From positions 5,147,501 to 5,211,500 of the forward strand of contig NC_092563.1 in the NCBI RefSeq assembly GCF_037975245.1: a stretch of DNA of 64,000 nucleotides, given 5' to 3'. Positions 37,101 to 45,624 of the stretch are shown one piece after another. The notes under the pieces are model-generated. The model saw only the letters and a list, made by a program, of their open reading frames with translations, searched no databases and was not told the DNA's origin. This stretch comes from Apostichopus japonicus (lineage: Eukaryota > Echinodermata > Holothuroidea > Aspidochirotida > Stichopodidae). The first letter of the stretch is position 1; each line of letters begins with the position of its first letter. The position numbers and the translations under genes are program-made.

Positions 37101-40100
37101 AATTAGTGAGGTTGCGAAAAACCATAGAAAAGGATGCAAAATGCTGCTTTAACATGTAACATCATTAAACTGTATATCAAGAAACACAGACATGTTGATT
37201 ATTTATCTTTTTTCTGGGTTGCTGAGTGAAGACATACATGTTCAAAAAATTAATTAAAAGGTACAATCTTTACCCCTTCAACTGCTTTACAATTGCGCCC
37301 ATTTTTATCCTTCCCACATGGATTTATAGTAGCTTCTTTTGACTGTGTAGTTACACAGTATGGCATAAATACAGTATAATTTATTAAATTCCATTCCTTT
37401 TTTTTTCTTCTTTCATTTGCTCATGCTATACTTTTTTTCAGTCTGTTACCACTTTGAATAAACAATCTTGATTTGACCTAAAATCTTATGAACCTCTGAT
37501 TTCAGTTTAATACTGAGACAAACAGATCATATTCTTAGACAGATATTACAATACTGCATGCAGGAGGCTCATTCTAAAAGAAGGCTTAGACTTATTGTGG
37601 AGAGACAAAGAGAAAAGTATAAAAGAAAAATAATGTCAACATCACAGTACTAAAGGGGTTTGTATTTGAATTTGCACAGACTGCCTTGTACGGTAATGCA
37701 AATCATTGTTCTCCTCTATCCAGGTAAACTGCAACATAAAAATAAGGGGGCGTGACAGTGCTCTTTCAAGGTTATACAGTATTCAGTATATATATATATA
37801 AACTTACTGTTCAATTCAGAAAAAAATATAATATAAAGGATCCAGGGGTACCGAATGAATACTTACAAAGTGCATTTAAGTTCATTGGCTATTTTATGAA
37901 GCTATTGTTTGTTTTAACCAATTGTATAATCAACTAATCTGCAGTACAGGATTGTATTAGTCTGCCAAATTCCTTGTACACCTGTAGTGACTTGCCCTGC
38001 CACAATCGACATTATAAACCAATGATAAAGAAGCTGGACAGTATCAATACTATCAACGGTGATACAATGGAAGGATATTCCTTGTAACACTATCGAAAGC
38101 TACTCTACAAGAGTAAACCGCTATAAAATGGTTTAAATACCTCGAGAGAAACATCCCAGATCGCTATCCACAAACAGTTTGTAATGTCCATGCCAGACGG
38201 AAGAACCAACATCACATCTCGTTGAAAGTACAGCCCCAAGTTTGCCGTGCTATAAATGTTGAAACAATGCAGAGAAATATTTAAGCCAGAACTTGATAGA
38301 GAACCCCCTTCTCCCCCACCTCCAAAATATAGGAATTTGTAAAACATCTTCAAGGAACTATGAATACCTACATTCAGGGTTACAGCTAGGAGATTGTGAG
38401 TGCTGGTTAAATAAATTTGCGAAGCGTAGCGAGCGAAGCTCTCGCATCTCACGGCCGGGGGTCCAGGGGCCCGCTTAAGGGCCCCTGGTGGGGTCCAGGG
38501 GCAAATAACAGAAAAAGGTGACATTATTATCATGTTTTAAGGCAAGGGAAAGATAAATTTGTTACCTTTGTTGTATTTCACAAGCATTTTACTATTTTTT
38601 GTGCCGGCCGGTGGACTGTTTATTCACTTCCAATGCCGGCCGGCAGGCGTGAGTGGCGGTTACCACCGGCCGCCGCCTGCCGGCGTGGCTATAATGTATT
38701 GAATCAAATTTCCCCTTCAGCAAGCATCATCATAGAGATTTTCCCAGCATGAAATCTGTGTGCAGTCTTAAGAATAATCCTCATTCGGAGTTTCTTCGAT
38801 CCCTCTTGCATTCTTAATTAATGTAATGTGAATGGTAGTGGACTTAATATCAGCTCCATCCAGTTGCAATTGGGCAGGTATTTCTGAACGTGCATTTATA
38901 CCTAGGTGTGTTTGTTTGTACACATATCAGACAGTTGCCTTTTCTTAACCGAAACACTACCAAACGACGCAACACATGAACCCATTTCATTTTCTTTAAT
39001 CCGATTCGACAAACACTGAAAAGCTACCGTAAAGGTTGTGAGATGAAAAGAAACTGAACAACAGTCCACATAAATCTAATACTTCAATTCAATTGTTCGC
39101 CAAACTCACAGATTTTTGAAGAGGCCAAAATCATTAATTTTATGTTTATTTCAAAGTGGATGATTTTGGGTTCGGTTGCTATGCGTATACCGCAGTTAGA
39201 ATACGGCTAAAACCATTACGTCTGGCCTGGCCTATAATGAAGTTACATTAGACCTAACATTAAATGTCTTCGATGTTGGTATAGGCCTCTAATACGACAT
39301 CAGCAGTACGACATTGACTGGCAAGATTGTTTGGTCATCTATTTGAAGGGTTTGGAAGAAATTTGAATCTGGGTTAACATATAGTGGTAATGGTAGTGGT
39401 ACGGAGTGGTTTGAATACATTATACTGTTTATGTGCGATGATTGAACCTTGCGGCTCAGTGGTGTATTGAGCAGTACGTACTAGTGCAGCACATATGGCA
39501 ATGGCAAAGCACAGGGAAAATGTAAACAGCTGATATGACCTGTCATGCCTACACATGCATAACCTGGCAAGCGGACTTAAGATTAAACTCACTCATTCTT
39601 TAATGTGAATGTGGGGTGGTATTTGCTGTATCTACTGTAGGCGTGGAAGATCGTAATAAGATCAAATTTTTTGGTTTGGAAGAACATTATTAAGATCAGA
39701 GGATCAAGAATGAACACACTGTACATGTATAGGTCATATTACCCTAACATGTTCATCCCAAATTGTTTTACTAATGAGTGCTCCAGTATATATATATGTA
39801 TGTATGTATTTTAGATCCTCCTGCAAGCAGGAGCTAGCTGTTCTGTACATATGTTTGTCTTTAGCAGAACCGAGAAACGATTTCCAGGTTGGTCTGGCTG
39901 TGGATGCTTTTAGAAGCTTCAATTGTGTAAACAACTAGTGATTGGTGATATGTTCTCATGCCTTAAAGGGAGTGAAAGACTCGCGCACAAAGAAACCGTA
40001 ATCTGACCTTGTTTCAAATGAGGTGTTATAACAGAAGTGTTAGACACCACCATCGATCCCAGAAAATACACACAATACCGACAACACAGTGTACATAGCA

Positions 40101-43100
40101 GCGATGGACATCTCAGGTGCAGATCAAAGATAACAAGGTATCACGTTTCATTACTGTCTGCATTTTGTAGCGACAAGAAAAAAACTTCACTTACAAGCAA
40201 CGGAAAGTTAACTTTTTCAGAGGGCGGCACTCGGTTTGGGGCGAGTCTTCAATGCCCTTAAGTACTTAGAAGGAATTGTTAGCAATATCTTTATCCCTAA
40301 TTAGCCTCACAACTAGTGAGCTGTGGTCAAGTGGTCACTACTAAAGGAAATTTGTATTCAGTAGACAATGAGTGACTCTTACCTTAGAGATTGTAGGCAT
40401 CCAGCTATGTAAGCAATAACTTTACAATTTCCCCATTTATTACCAAACTGAAAAGACAAGGCTAATCCAAGTCAATAGGTCAGTCCTATACCAGGGACCT
40501 GAAAGAGCATGATGTTATAACATTCCAAATTTTTCCCAATTGGGGACTTACTCAGCTACCGACCGATCGATGAATGGATCAAGGCAATTACCTTCAGGTA
40601 ACATGGTTCAAGCATTTATGACATGTGTTTGAAGCAACCAGTAAGCTTGTACCATAATACAAGGGATTCTGAAAAGCTGTGTTCTGAAACGCAATTTTAA
40701 AGCAATAAACATGTACCATATGTATTAGATTCTGAAAAGCTGCATTTTATGACACAATTTTAAAGCGATAATCATGTATCATTTATGAGATTCTGAAAAG
40801 CTGTGTTTTGTGACACAATTTTAAAGCGATAATCATGTATCATATATGAGATTCTGAAAAGCTGTGTTTTGTGACACAATTTTAAAGCAATAATCACGTA
40901 CCATGTAAGATTATGAACGGCCGCTGTGTATTCGTGACACACCTTTAAAGCGATATACATAATATAAAGAGATTCTGAAAAAGCTGTGTCTGTATATTTC
41001 TACCACTTTAGTGATAAAAGTGAAGCAGTTTAGGATTTTGTCAAATTCACTTGAGATAATTGTATAATTTATTGACAAGCACTGGTGTAGATATGTGAAT
41101 AGCTCACATCATAAGAGCTATAGCCTGACTTTGTGCTGGACGTATCCTGCTTCCATTTAAGAACCAACTTCCGTAGGCTTTATATTAATTGTATCTGATG
41201 CTAGGATTAAAGAGGAGCAATTTCTTATACATTACTTGTAATACATTCTATTGATCATTCATTATCTCTTAATTGTCCTTAAAAGATAAAACAAATTGGC
41301 TCTATAGATCTCATTGGTTTCTCAATAAAAGTTACTCTACCTACACCAAACAGATGTCTCATTGATTCACAGTGTAATTACAGCTAGCTAGCACTTGAAA
41401 CCTATAATTGTCATAATTTGGACTAGTTTATGGAATGTATGACCCATGTATTCAAGTAACACATGTCTCACTGCTCACAATAGGAAAAAAGTCCAGGAAC
41501 TGAAATTGTCAAACTCGTCTGCCCGGCATTTGTGGGAAGTATTTTCTCATTTCTGCATTGTAGAAGCATTTAATACATTGAAGCAAAGCAAGTCTGAGCC
41601 TCCAACTGTTCACCAAATTTGAATTTTCTGACACCGTGCAATATCACAAACTTCACCACTCACGTCCCCATTTCATCAGGAATTATCGCTCCCGTTCTAT
41701 CTGGTGAATCTGAACGACCAGCCGAGAAATGGGCATCTAAAGGCAAAATCCCAAAGGTGGTTAGAGCATTGCATGAAGTTGAATTTTTAACTTTCAGATG
41801 CATGTAAATTAATACCAGTTGAGAGGTTAACGGCACAGCTGATAAAAATATCTGCACATAGTTATATGCCAACTTTTCAGTTAATACTCTACATACAACC
41901 TATTCCCAAGGTAACACATCATGGACTCCATGCATACCTAACAGCTGAAGTGTAACAGGTTTAATCTAATTGTTCTGTCATCAAATATGCAGAATGCAGA
42001 TGACACAGCACTCTCTGTTAGAATATCTAAATCCTCACATAATGTGGATCAAAGTAATTATTAATCAGTGATATCTCATGTTGCTTCTGTATGTGATAAA
42101 AAGGACTTATATACTTCTGAACCCAAAGAAATCTAAAGAGATGATTTTTGAATTTTCCAATATTAAACATATGAGGGCCTACTCAATGCCAAAGCAAGGA
42201 AAAATGTGATACAGGGTGCCGAAGTTGACCGTACTGAAAAGACGATGTATTTAGGGGTGTGTAAAGACAGTAAGCTTAATTTTAGGTGTCATATTTCCAG
42301 AATTTTAAAGAGGGTTTATTATATCATTTCTACTTTATCTTTTATTGTGCCATATTTTAAGGTAGAGGTAAGAATGGAAGTGTTAATACCTATATTTGAC
42401 CTCATATTACATACGCTGTTCCTGCCCGAAACCATTTTTTACTTGTAAAGGATCAGGAAAGAATTAGAGCCTCCTTGCGTTACTTTGCAAAAATGTATAG
42501 CTCATATTTTAACACCCTTATTAACAAAGTTATATAACAAAGTTATACCCTTATAACAAAGTTAACAATGCAGCCATGCATGAGAGATTTTAAAAGGATT
42601 TCTCATAAAATTCATATAGAGACCAGAAACACTGACTCCAATACGAGCTGAAGTCACTTCTTCAACAAACTAATTATAATTTGTGAAATAGGACAATCAC
42701 CCCAAAATTTTCAAACTGTTCATTTTAACACAGTTAACAGTTAACACAGTTAAGTTTATAGGGCTGCAAAATTTATTCAGGGTGTTGTTCCACAAAATTT
42801 ACTCTAATTCTATTTATTAACTACTAATTTATGTTTTGTACATAGCACATAATATTTCAAGCTTTATAACTGTTTAACTGTTTTTCATATCCTATTTATA
42901 AATATGTACTTTCATGTATTTTATACTGGATTTTAATAAACTTGAAACTTAAGTATGTGCTTCTGACATTATAACTTGCCATTCCACCTGAGCATATGTC
43001 CATCAGAAAAGTTCATTAACTACAAAATGTACATTTTTAGTATGAAGTTGTATGATCAAGCTTTTCTGATGGATAGTTGACACAACTTCAACCAAACAAA

Positions 43101-44089
43101 ATCTTGATCAGTCAGTGTGGCCAACCTGGACTGTCTGACCATCCATTCCAGCATACACAAAACATTATCATAACATTTTTATAAGAGCCCCTGAAATATG
43201 TTCATAACGTTAAATGTGGTGTTATTAAAATGTTGGCATAACGTTTTTATGAGATATTAATGTTATATTAATGTTATATTAATGTTTTTAAGAAAAAATG
43301 TTTTGAAATAATTATCCTGAAAACATTTTCGTGACATAATTATTACACAAATAACGTTCAAAACAAAAGATGAAAGGTTTAAACGTTTCAAAAATGTTTT
43401 TGCATAGTTGCGTACCAGCTGGGGACCAGCTCAATGCAATTATCAGCAATGGAATGGTTGCGAGTTATTGCTAGTAGGAGGATCTAATATACATACATAC
43501 ATAACAAATTAACCACGGTAAACCCTGGATTATCCCAAAAAGTTTAGGAACAGGGATTCTCAGCTAGGATATGAAAAAGACGTTAGCATTCATATCAGAA
43601 TTTTGCTGTAAGTTAGCATAGTGCAGCTTGTGAATCATTTTCTGTACAAAACACATATTTCCTTTTTAATATGGAATATACCATGCATTGCACCAGTCTT
43701 AGCTTTGGTATTGATAACATGTATGTGATGTTTATTGATTAAAACTTGAAAAACTAGGTTTCAGTGAAAATACATTGCATTGACTATTAGGATACTGATA
43801 AACCTGGATCCGGTAAAAAAAAAAGTCTGGATAATCCTACTGTAGTTTTACTTTATAGTATTGAATGAGGAATAGGGTAATTTTGTAAACTGAACTAAGG
43901 TTTTCCAATATAGCTGAGAAACTGTCTAACCTGTGCCAAATTGGTTTCCATCAAAAGTGAATCCTTTTATGAAGATTCGTGACTCGTCCACAGCAAAGAC
44001 GGTTCCCTTTGCTCCCGACTCAGTGGAACCTGCAAATGCAAATGTTCCAATCTCAGTACCATGGTAACGACCACTTGCTAGCTGTAGGA
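28019..44089 (-). CDS. Skeletor-like protein: DM13-DM13-DOMON (3' ten exons)
   Basis: Ten minus-strand exons join without a phase conflict: 44089-43931, 41736-41664, 38249-38141, 35287-35107, 33668-33596, 32576-32390, 31184-30942, 30656-30524, 29574-29464 and 28107-28019 (stop TGA). They encode about 450 residues: first DM13 domain, a linker with five arginines, second DM13, DOMON, and a short C-terminus. This order is that of Skeletor proteins. DM13 is a proposed redox-active domain and DOMON binds haem or sugars in other families, so an extracellular redox role is plausible but inferred. The exon with start codon and signal peptide lies above 44.1 kb and was not found. The tail after DOMON ends soon after INFG, shorter than in insect Skeletor. 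Confidence 0.85.
28787..29137. mobile_element. MITE with CCTGCCTATAG-type inverted ends, copy 1
   Basis: Ends CCTGCCTAAAG and CTATAGGCAGG are inverted. The whole 351 bp is an inverted paralogue of 31945-32338; for example GACCAGCCACC and GAATTTGTGCAGAG occur in both in opposite orientation. It contains no coding capacity and lies in the intron before the terminal Skeletor-like exon. Confidence 0.65.
29464..29574 (-). CDS. Skeletor-like exon: post-DOMON segment
   Basis: 111 bp, phase 1-1. Encodes DDPLDKPIPTDRPVYIFWSI then GFINNVGLASRGHQ. It resembles the IWAIGPLN segment that follows DOMON in Skeletor proteins. Being symmetric and phase 1, its donor (GTAAAT) could also splice to the phase-1 acceptors of the EGF gene downstream. 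Confidence 0.8.
29575..30523. repeat. Intron with a dispersed GACCTCAAATGACC-family repeat
   Basis: About 29880-30250 contains GTCACCTTTGACCTC, GACCCCAAATGACC, a CA run at 30180-30197 and the end TTTTGCCTCTGGCAAGGAAT. The same landmarks, in the same order, occur at 33911-34870. Probably a non-autonomous transposon copy, truncated here. A TG run lies at 29697-29712. Confidence 0.5.
30524..30656 (-). CDS. Skeletor-like exon: DOMON domain C-terminal strands
   Basis: 133 bp, phase 0 to 1. Encodes CVVNSGLGACPDTFSAEGSN then DVHLLGAVIRDGITTITVER and PLTSG. The final T-x-x-V-x-R-P-L is the closing DOMON strand. Acceptor ctcttacatag, donor GTGAGT. Confidence 0.85.
30942..31184 (-). CDS. Skeletor-like exon: DOMON domain core
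   Basis: 243 bp, phase 0-0, acceptor tcttcccgcag, donor GTAAGG. Encodes TKNCEVLLDNFYQVSWQLD, ITLEFSGRVALSEYMAFGIS, then MVGSDVTVVWIDP and EDYHLSANTQ. Residues follow the DOMON beta-sandwich: W-x-L near the start, Y/W-x-A-F-G-I-S, and M-x-G-S-D-V. The methionine of MVGSDV is at the place that ligates haem in cytochrome-type DOMON domains (family knowledge). Confidence 0.9.
31185..31944. other. Intronic DNA without recognisable features
   Basis: AT-rich intron between the DOMON core exon and the second DM13 exon. No splice-flanked open frame found. Confidence 0.5.
31945..32338. mobile_element. MITE with CCTGCCTATAG inverted ends, copy 2
   Basis: Begins CCTGCCTATAG and ends CTATAGGCAGG, a perfect 11-bp terminal inverted repeat. 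It is inverted relative to the copy at 28787. It contains a 30-bp palindromic insertion (32263-32292) that the other copy lacks, so the insertion came after the two copies separated. A related end (GGTGGTATTTGCTGTA) occurs alone near 39615. Confidence 0.65.
32255..32300. mobile_element. 30-bp palindromic micro-insertion with 8-bp TSD
   Basis: A 30-bp near-palindrome at 32263-32292 starts ATGGAGCTATAA, has a TCTG centre and ends TTAATAGCTCCATG. It is flanked by perfect direct repeats GTTTGACC at 32255-32262 and 32293-32300. The paralogous MITE copy at 28787-29137 has a single, uninterrupted target at this point. The same 30-bp sequence with a different 8-bp duplication is at 58602-58631. Confidence 0.7.
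32390..32576 (-). CDS. Skeletor-like exon: DM13 domain 2, C-terminal half
   Basis: 187 bp, phase 2 to 0. Encodes DSKLSFMPGANLTMTLPGDL, then TFYDVDSIEIWSGPEVSTNF and a proline-rich linker ENLPPYIPDDAE leading into DOMON. As in domain 1, no cysteine follows IW; here it is serine. Confidence 0.85.
33596..33668 (-). CDS. Skeletor-like exon: DM13 domain 2, middle
   Basis: 73 bp, phase 1 to 2, exactly the length and phases of the corresponding exon of DM13 domain 1 (41664-41736). Encodes TSVYAVTGSPESPDWKIEL then LKEDE. Acceptor tcttctcag, donor GTAAGT. The shared intron positions show the two DM13 modules arose by duplication of a multi-exon unit. Confidence 0.85.
33911..34870. mobile_element. Probable non-autonomous element with GATTCCTTGCC ends
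   Basis: Starts GATTCCTTGCC and ends GGCAAGGAAT, an inverted pair. The interior has GACCTCAAATGACC motifs and the CATCACATAGATTCC/TTTTGCCTTTGGC end shared with 29880-30250. GGCTTAGTGATTCCTTG also occurs inverted near 61225. No coding sequence. Boundaries are approximate. Confidence 0.4.
35107..35287 (-). CDS. Skeletor-like exon: DM13 1/2 linker and start of DM13 domain 2
   Basis: A 181-bp exon, phase 0 to 1. It begins VHYGYVNISRDFKPP, the end of DM13 1, and continues GGFAFRRRRRLGYNFDVDN, then NIKQVTFMGFDDGLLKAG, a diverged DM13 2 opening. Five consecutive arginines lie between the domains and could be a furin-type cleavage site (inference). The donor GTTTGT is weak. Confidence 0.8.
35288..36511. 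other. Intronic DNA, low-complexity patches only
   Basis: Contains three tandem AAAAAATGTA units near 36090-36120 and a G9 run at 36304. No exon or intact transposon recognised. Confidence 0.4.
36512..37152. mobile_element. piggyBac-type MITE, TTAA duplication (family 1)
   Basis: TTAA at 36512-36515 is followed by AGCAGCATTTTGC, and the right end is GCAAAATGCTGCT followed by TTAA at 37149-37152. A 13-bp perfect TIR with a TTAA target duplication is diagnostic of piggyBac-superfamily integration. At 641 bp with no transposase it is non-autonomous. Its interior (36595-36895) recurs at about 50405-50700. Confidence 0.75.
37153..38140. other. Intronic DNA without recognisable features
   Basis: AT-rich interval between the family-1 MITE and the DM13 exon. 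A TA run sits at 37787-37800. No supportable exon. Confidence 0.45.
38141..38249 (-). CDS. Skeletor-like exon: DM13 domain 1, C-terminal half
   Basis: A 109-bp exon, phase 2 to 0. It encodes TANLGLYFQRDVMLVLPSG then MDITNCLWIAIWDVSLE, the DM13 pattern D-V-x-L-x-LP and I-x-x-x-x-W-x-x-x-W. Many DM13 domains have a cysteine straight after the second tryptophan. Here it is Asp (IWD), and the nearby cysteine is four residues earlier, at NCLW. This matters if the proposed redox cysteine is functional. Confidence 0.85.
38400..38700. repeat. GC-rich foldback repeat (GCGAAGCGTAGCGAGCGAAG type)
   Basis: A sharply GC-rich island in AT-rich DNA: GCGAAGCGTAGCGAGCGAAG, then GGGGTCCAGGGGCCCG with its own inverted partner, and GCCGGCCGG blocks in both orientations (38603, 38633, 38665). 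Clustered inverted GC blocks suggest a transposon remnant. Its limits and superfamily are unclear. Confidence 0.5.
39963..40261. mobile_element. piggyBac-type MITE, TTAA duplication (family 2, copy 1)
   Basis: TTAA at 39963-39966, then AGGGAGTGAAAGACTCGC. Right end GCGAGTCTTCAATGCCC then TTAA at 40258-40261. The 299-bp element lacks an ORF of its own; the short translated frame inside is a repeat artefact also seen in copy 2. Confidence 0.7.
40665..40995. repeat. Tandem repeat, about 63-bp unit, roughly five copies
   Basis: Repeating GATTCTGAAAAGCTGTGTT, CACAATTTTAAAGCGATAA and TCATGTATCATATATGA. The last copies are degraded. It lies in a Skeletor-like intron and has no coding meaning. Confidence 0.8.
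41664..41736 (-). CDS. Skeletor-like exon: DM13 domain 1, middle
   Basis: A 73-bp exon, phase 1 to 2, acceptor ttttgcctttag and strong donor GTGAGTG. It encodes DAHFSAGRSDSPDRTGAII then PDEMG, matching the DM13 segment usually seen as PDAYFWVG followed by a G..IPDE.G loop. It joins both neighbours in phase. Confidence 0.85.
41960..42950 (+). mobile_element. Degraded Jockey/CR1-like LINE fragment
   Basis: Plus-strand translation shows MQNADDTALSVR (the reverse transcriptase Y/F-A-D-D box, near 41990). YLGVCKDSKLNF and LKRVYYIISTLSFIVPYF follow at 42248-42360. Stops and frameshifts abound, so it is a pseudogene. A possible 3' end lies near 42945 (TTTTAATAAACTTGAAACTT). Confidence 0.6.
43149..43430. 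mobile_element. AACATTTT/AACGTT-rich palindromic repeat, possible MITE
   Basis: Repeating AACATTTT, AACGTT and AATGTT words, with similar ends in inverted orientation (CAGCATACACAAAACATT and the reverse complement of AATGTTTTTGCATAGTTGCG). Boundaries and superfamily uncertain. Confidence 0.4.
43931..44089 (-). CDS. Skeletor-like exon: start of DM13 domain 1
   Basis: Encodes YHGTEIGTFAFAGSTESGA, then GTVFAVDESRIFIKGFTFDG, the DM13 opening (tyrosine-glycine, G-V/TVFAVD, IKGFTFDG). Donor GTTAGA in phase 1. Two acceptors fit: CGACAG giving end 44089 in phase 1, or CTACAG giving 44081 in phase 0. The upstream exon is needed to decide. Confidence 0.8.
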
Positions 44090-44244
44090 CTGTCGAGAAG
44101 AGAAGGTGCAAAACATAAATTTATGGAAAACAAGTGATTCTTTTGTTTTCTTCACCAGGCTTTTTCATCTTATTTTTTAAAAAATTTTTTCCTCAAATTA
44201 TCATTATGGTATATTCATCAATGTTGTAGATTGCATATTCCTTT

Positions 44245-44606
44245 TTAAGGCATTGAAGACTCGCCTCAAACCGTGTGCCGCGCTCTGAAAAAGTTACCTT
44301 TCCGTTGCTTGCAAGTGAAGTTTTCTTCTTGTCGCTACAAAATGCAGACAGTAATGAAATGTGATACCTTGTATCTTTTATCTCGACGAGATGTCCATCG
44401 CTGCTATATGCACACTGTGTTGTGGGTATTGACCGTAGCTGTATGTATTGACTATACACTAGTGTCTAATTACTGACGGTAGCAAGCTGTGTGTGTATTT
44501 CCTGGGATAGATGGTGGTGTCTAACACTTCTGTTACACCTCATTCGAAACTAGGTCAGATTACTGGCATCAGACGTTTCTTGTGCGCGAGTCTTCACACC
44601 CTTTAA
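44245..44606. mobile_element. piggyBac-type MITE, TTAA duplication (family 2, copy 2, inverted)
   Basis: TTAA at 44245-44248, then GGCATTGAAGACTCGC. Right end GCGCGAGTCTTCACACCC then TTTAA (TTAA at 44603-44606). It is the inverted relative of 39963-40261; both contain a TGTCGCTACAAAATGCAGAC core. It lies upstream of the first identified DM13 exon. Confidence 0.7.
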
Positions 44607-45588
44607 AGCAGCTACTAATTGGATAGAATGATTTATGGAAGAGCTTCTTGAGGTGTTAGTCTTATTGAGAGATCTACAGCAAATACATGTACCTTTTCAA
44701 ACCCTCTTACATTTTATACAAGGAGTTGACATCATTTTGCAAACAACCTTGAATATATGCACAGTCGGCTAATATTTCTTTTGGGGGGAGGGTTGGGGGC
44801 TGGGAAGAGACAGCCATAGGTCTTTCATTCACATATAAGCTACTGAGTGACCTTTCAAGCAGCCATGCTTTAATTTTCTGCTAACTAGGATCACTATCAA
44901 CTAAATGAAAATATCAACATGAAAATAATCAACAATTTCCTTCTGGCTTGCCTGTATGTATAACATTAATTTGTAGGGTTTGTATCCCTTTGATTTATCA
45001 TTAGCTATATAGCCTAGGCTTAAAGTTAAACCTCTAGTCATTGAGGTATATCCATCACATGCAGGCACACCAAAGCAGTTTTGGTCTTCAAATACTCATG
45101 AAGGGACATATGTGACCATAGCCAAACCAAAAAGCATGTTACTGGATGAGTTTATTTCTAAGGTAAAGGCCTATATGCCAAAACTTAGCTAGTCCTAATC
45201 TAAGTTCTAGAGTAAAACCATGCATGCAGAGCACTTTCTAACTACAGGTACCCCATAGTTGCCAAACAATGTGCCTAATTAAGTTAGGCTAGAATTGGCA
45301 TTGGAAGTTGTAGCCCCTCTAACTAGTTTTCTATGGCCAGCCCAAGTTACACTTTTGAAATTAAGTTTCTTTCTTACAATACCACAGCGCAAGAATTATC
45401 CCACAAGTTTGACGAACGTATTTCAAGTCCATGCTGAATATTGTATTCGTAGAAACCGTCGACTAGAAATGTGAGTTACTAGTACTACTACTAGTATCTA
45501 CCTGCCACTGTCGAAGCTCCAGGTACGGTTACAACCACTACGCGATGAATGAACTAGATAACCCTGGAATAGTCTATTTTATGTTTAT

Positions 45589-45624
45589 TTACATACCAGA
45601 GCCGTATACGGCTCTGTTACATAC
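45589..45624. mobile_element. 20-bp perfect palindrome with 8-bp TSD (hAT-like micro-insertion)
   Basis: CAGAGCCGTATACGGCTCTG at 45597-45616 is a perfect palindrome flanked by direct repeats TTACATAC at 45589-45596 and 45617-45624. An 8-bp duplication and CAGAG ends fit the hAT superfamily. The element amounts to two 10-bp ends joined head to head with nothing between. Confidence 0.7.

Noticed and set aside
40037-44459. Similar 70-90-residue frames containing LLSAFCSDKKKTSL in two places
   Set aside because: They are the same family-2 MITE in two orientations; the frame is not maintained as a protein.
45480-45560. Possible signal-peptide exon for the Skeletor-like gene (VVVVTVPGASTVAG before a GTAGAT donor)
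   Set aside because: The frame has a stop just upstream and no methionine, so it cannot start a protein.
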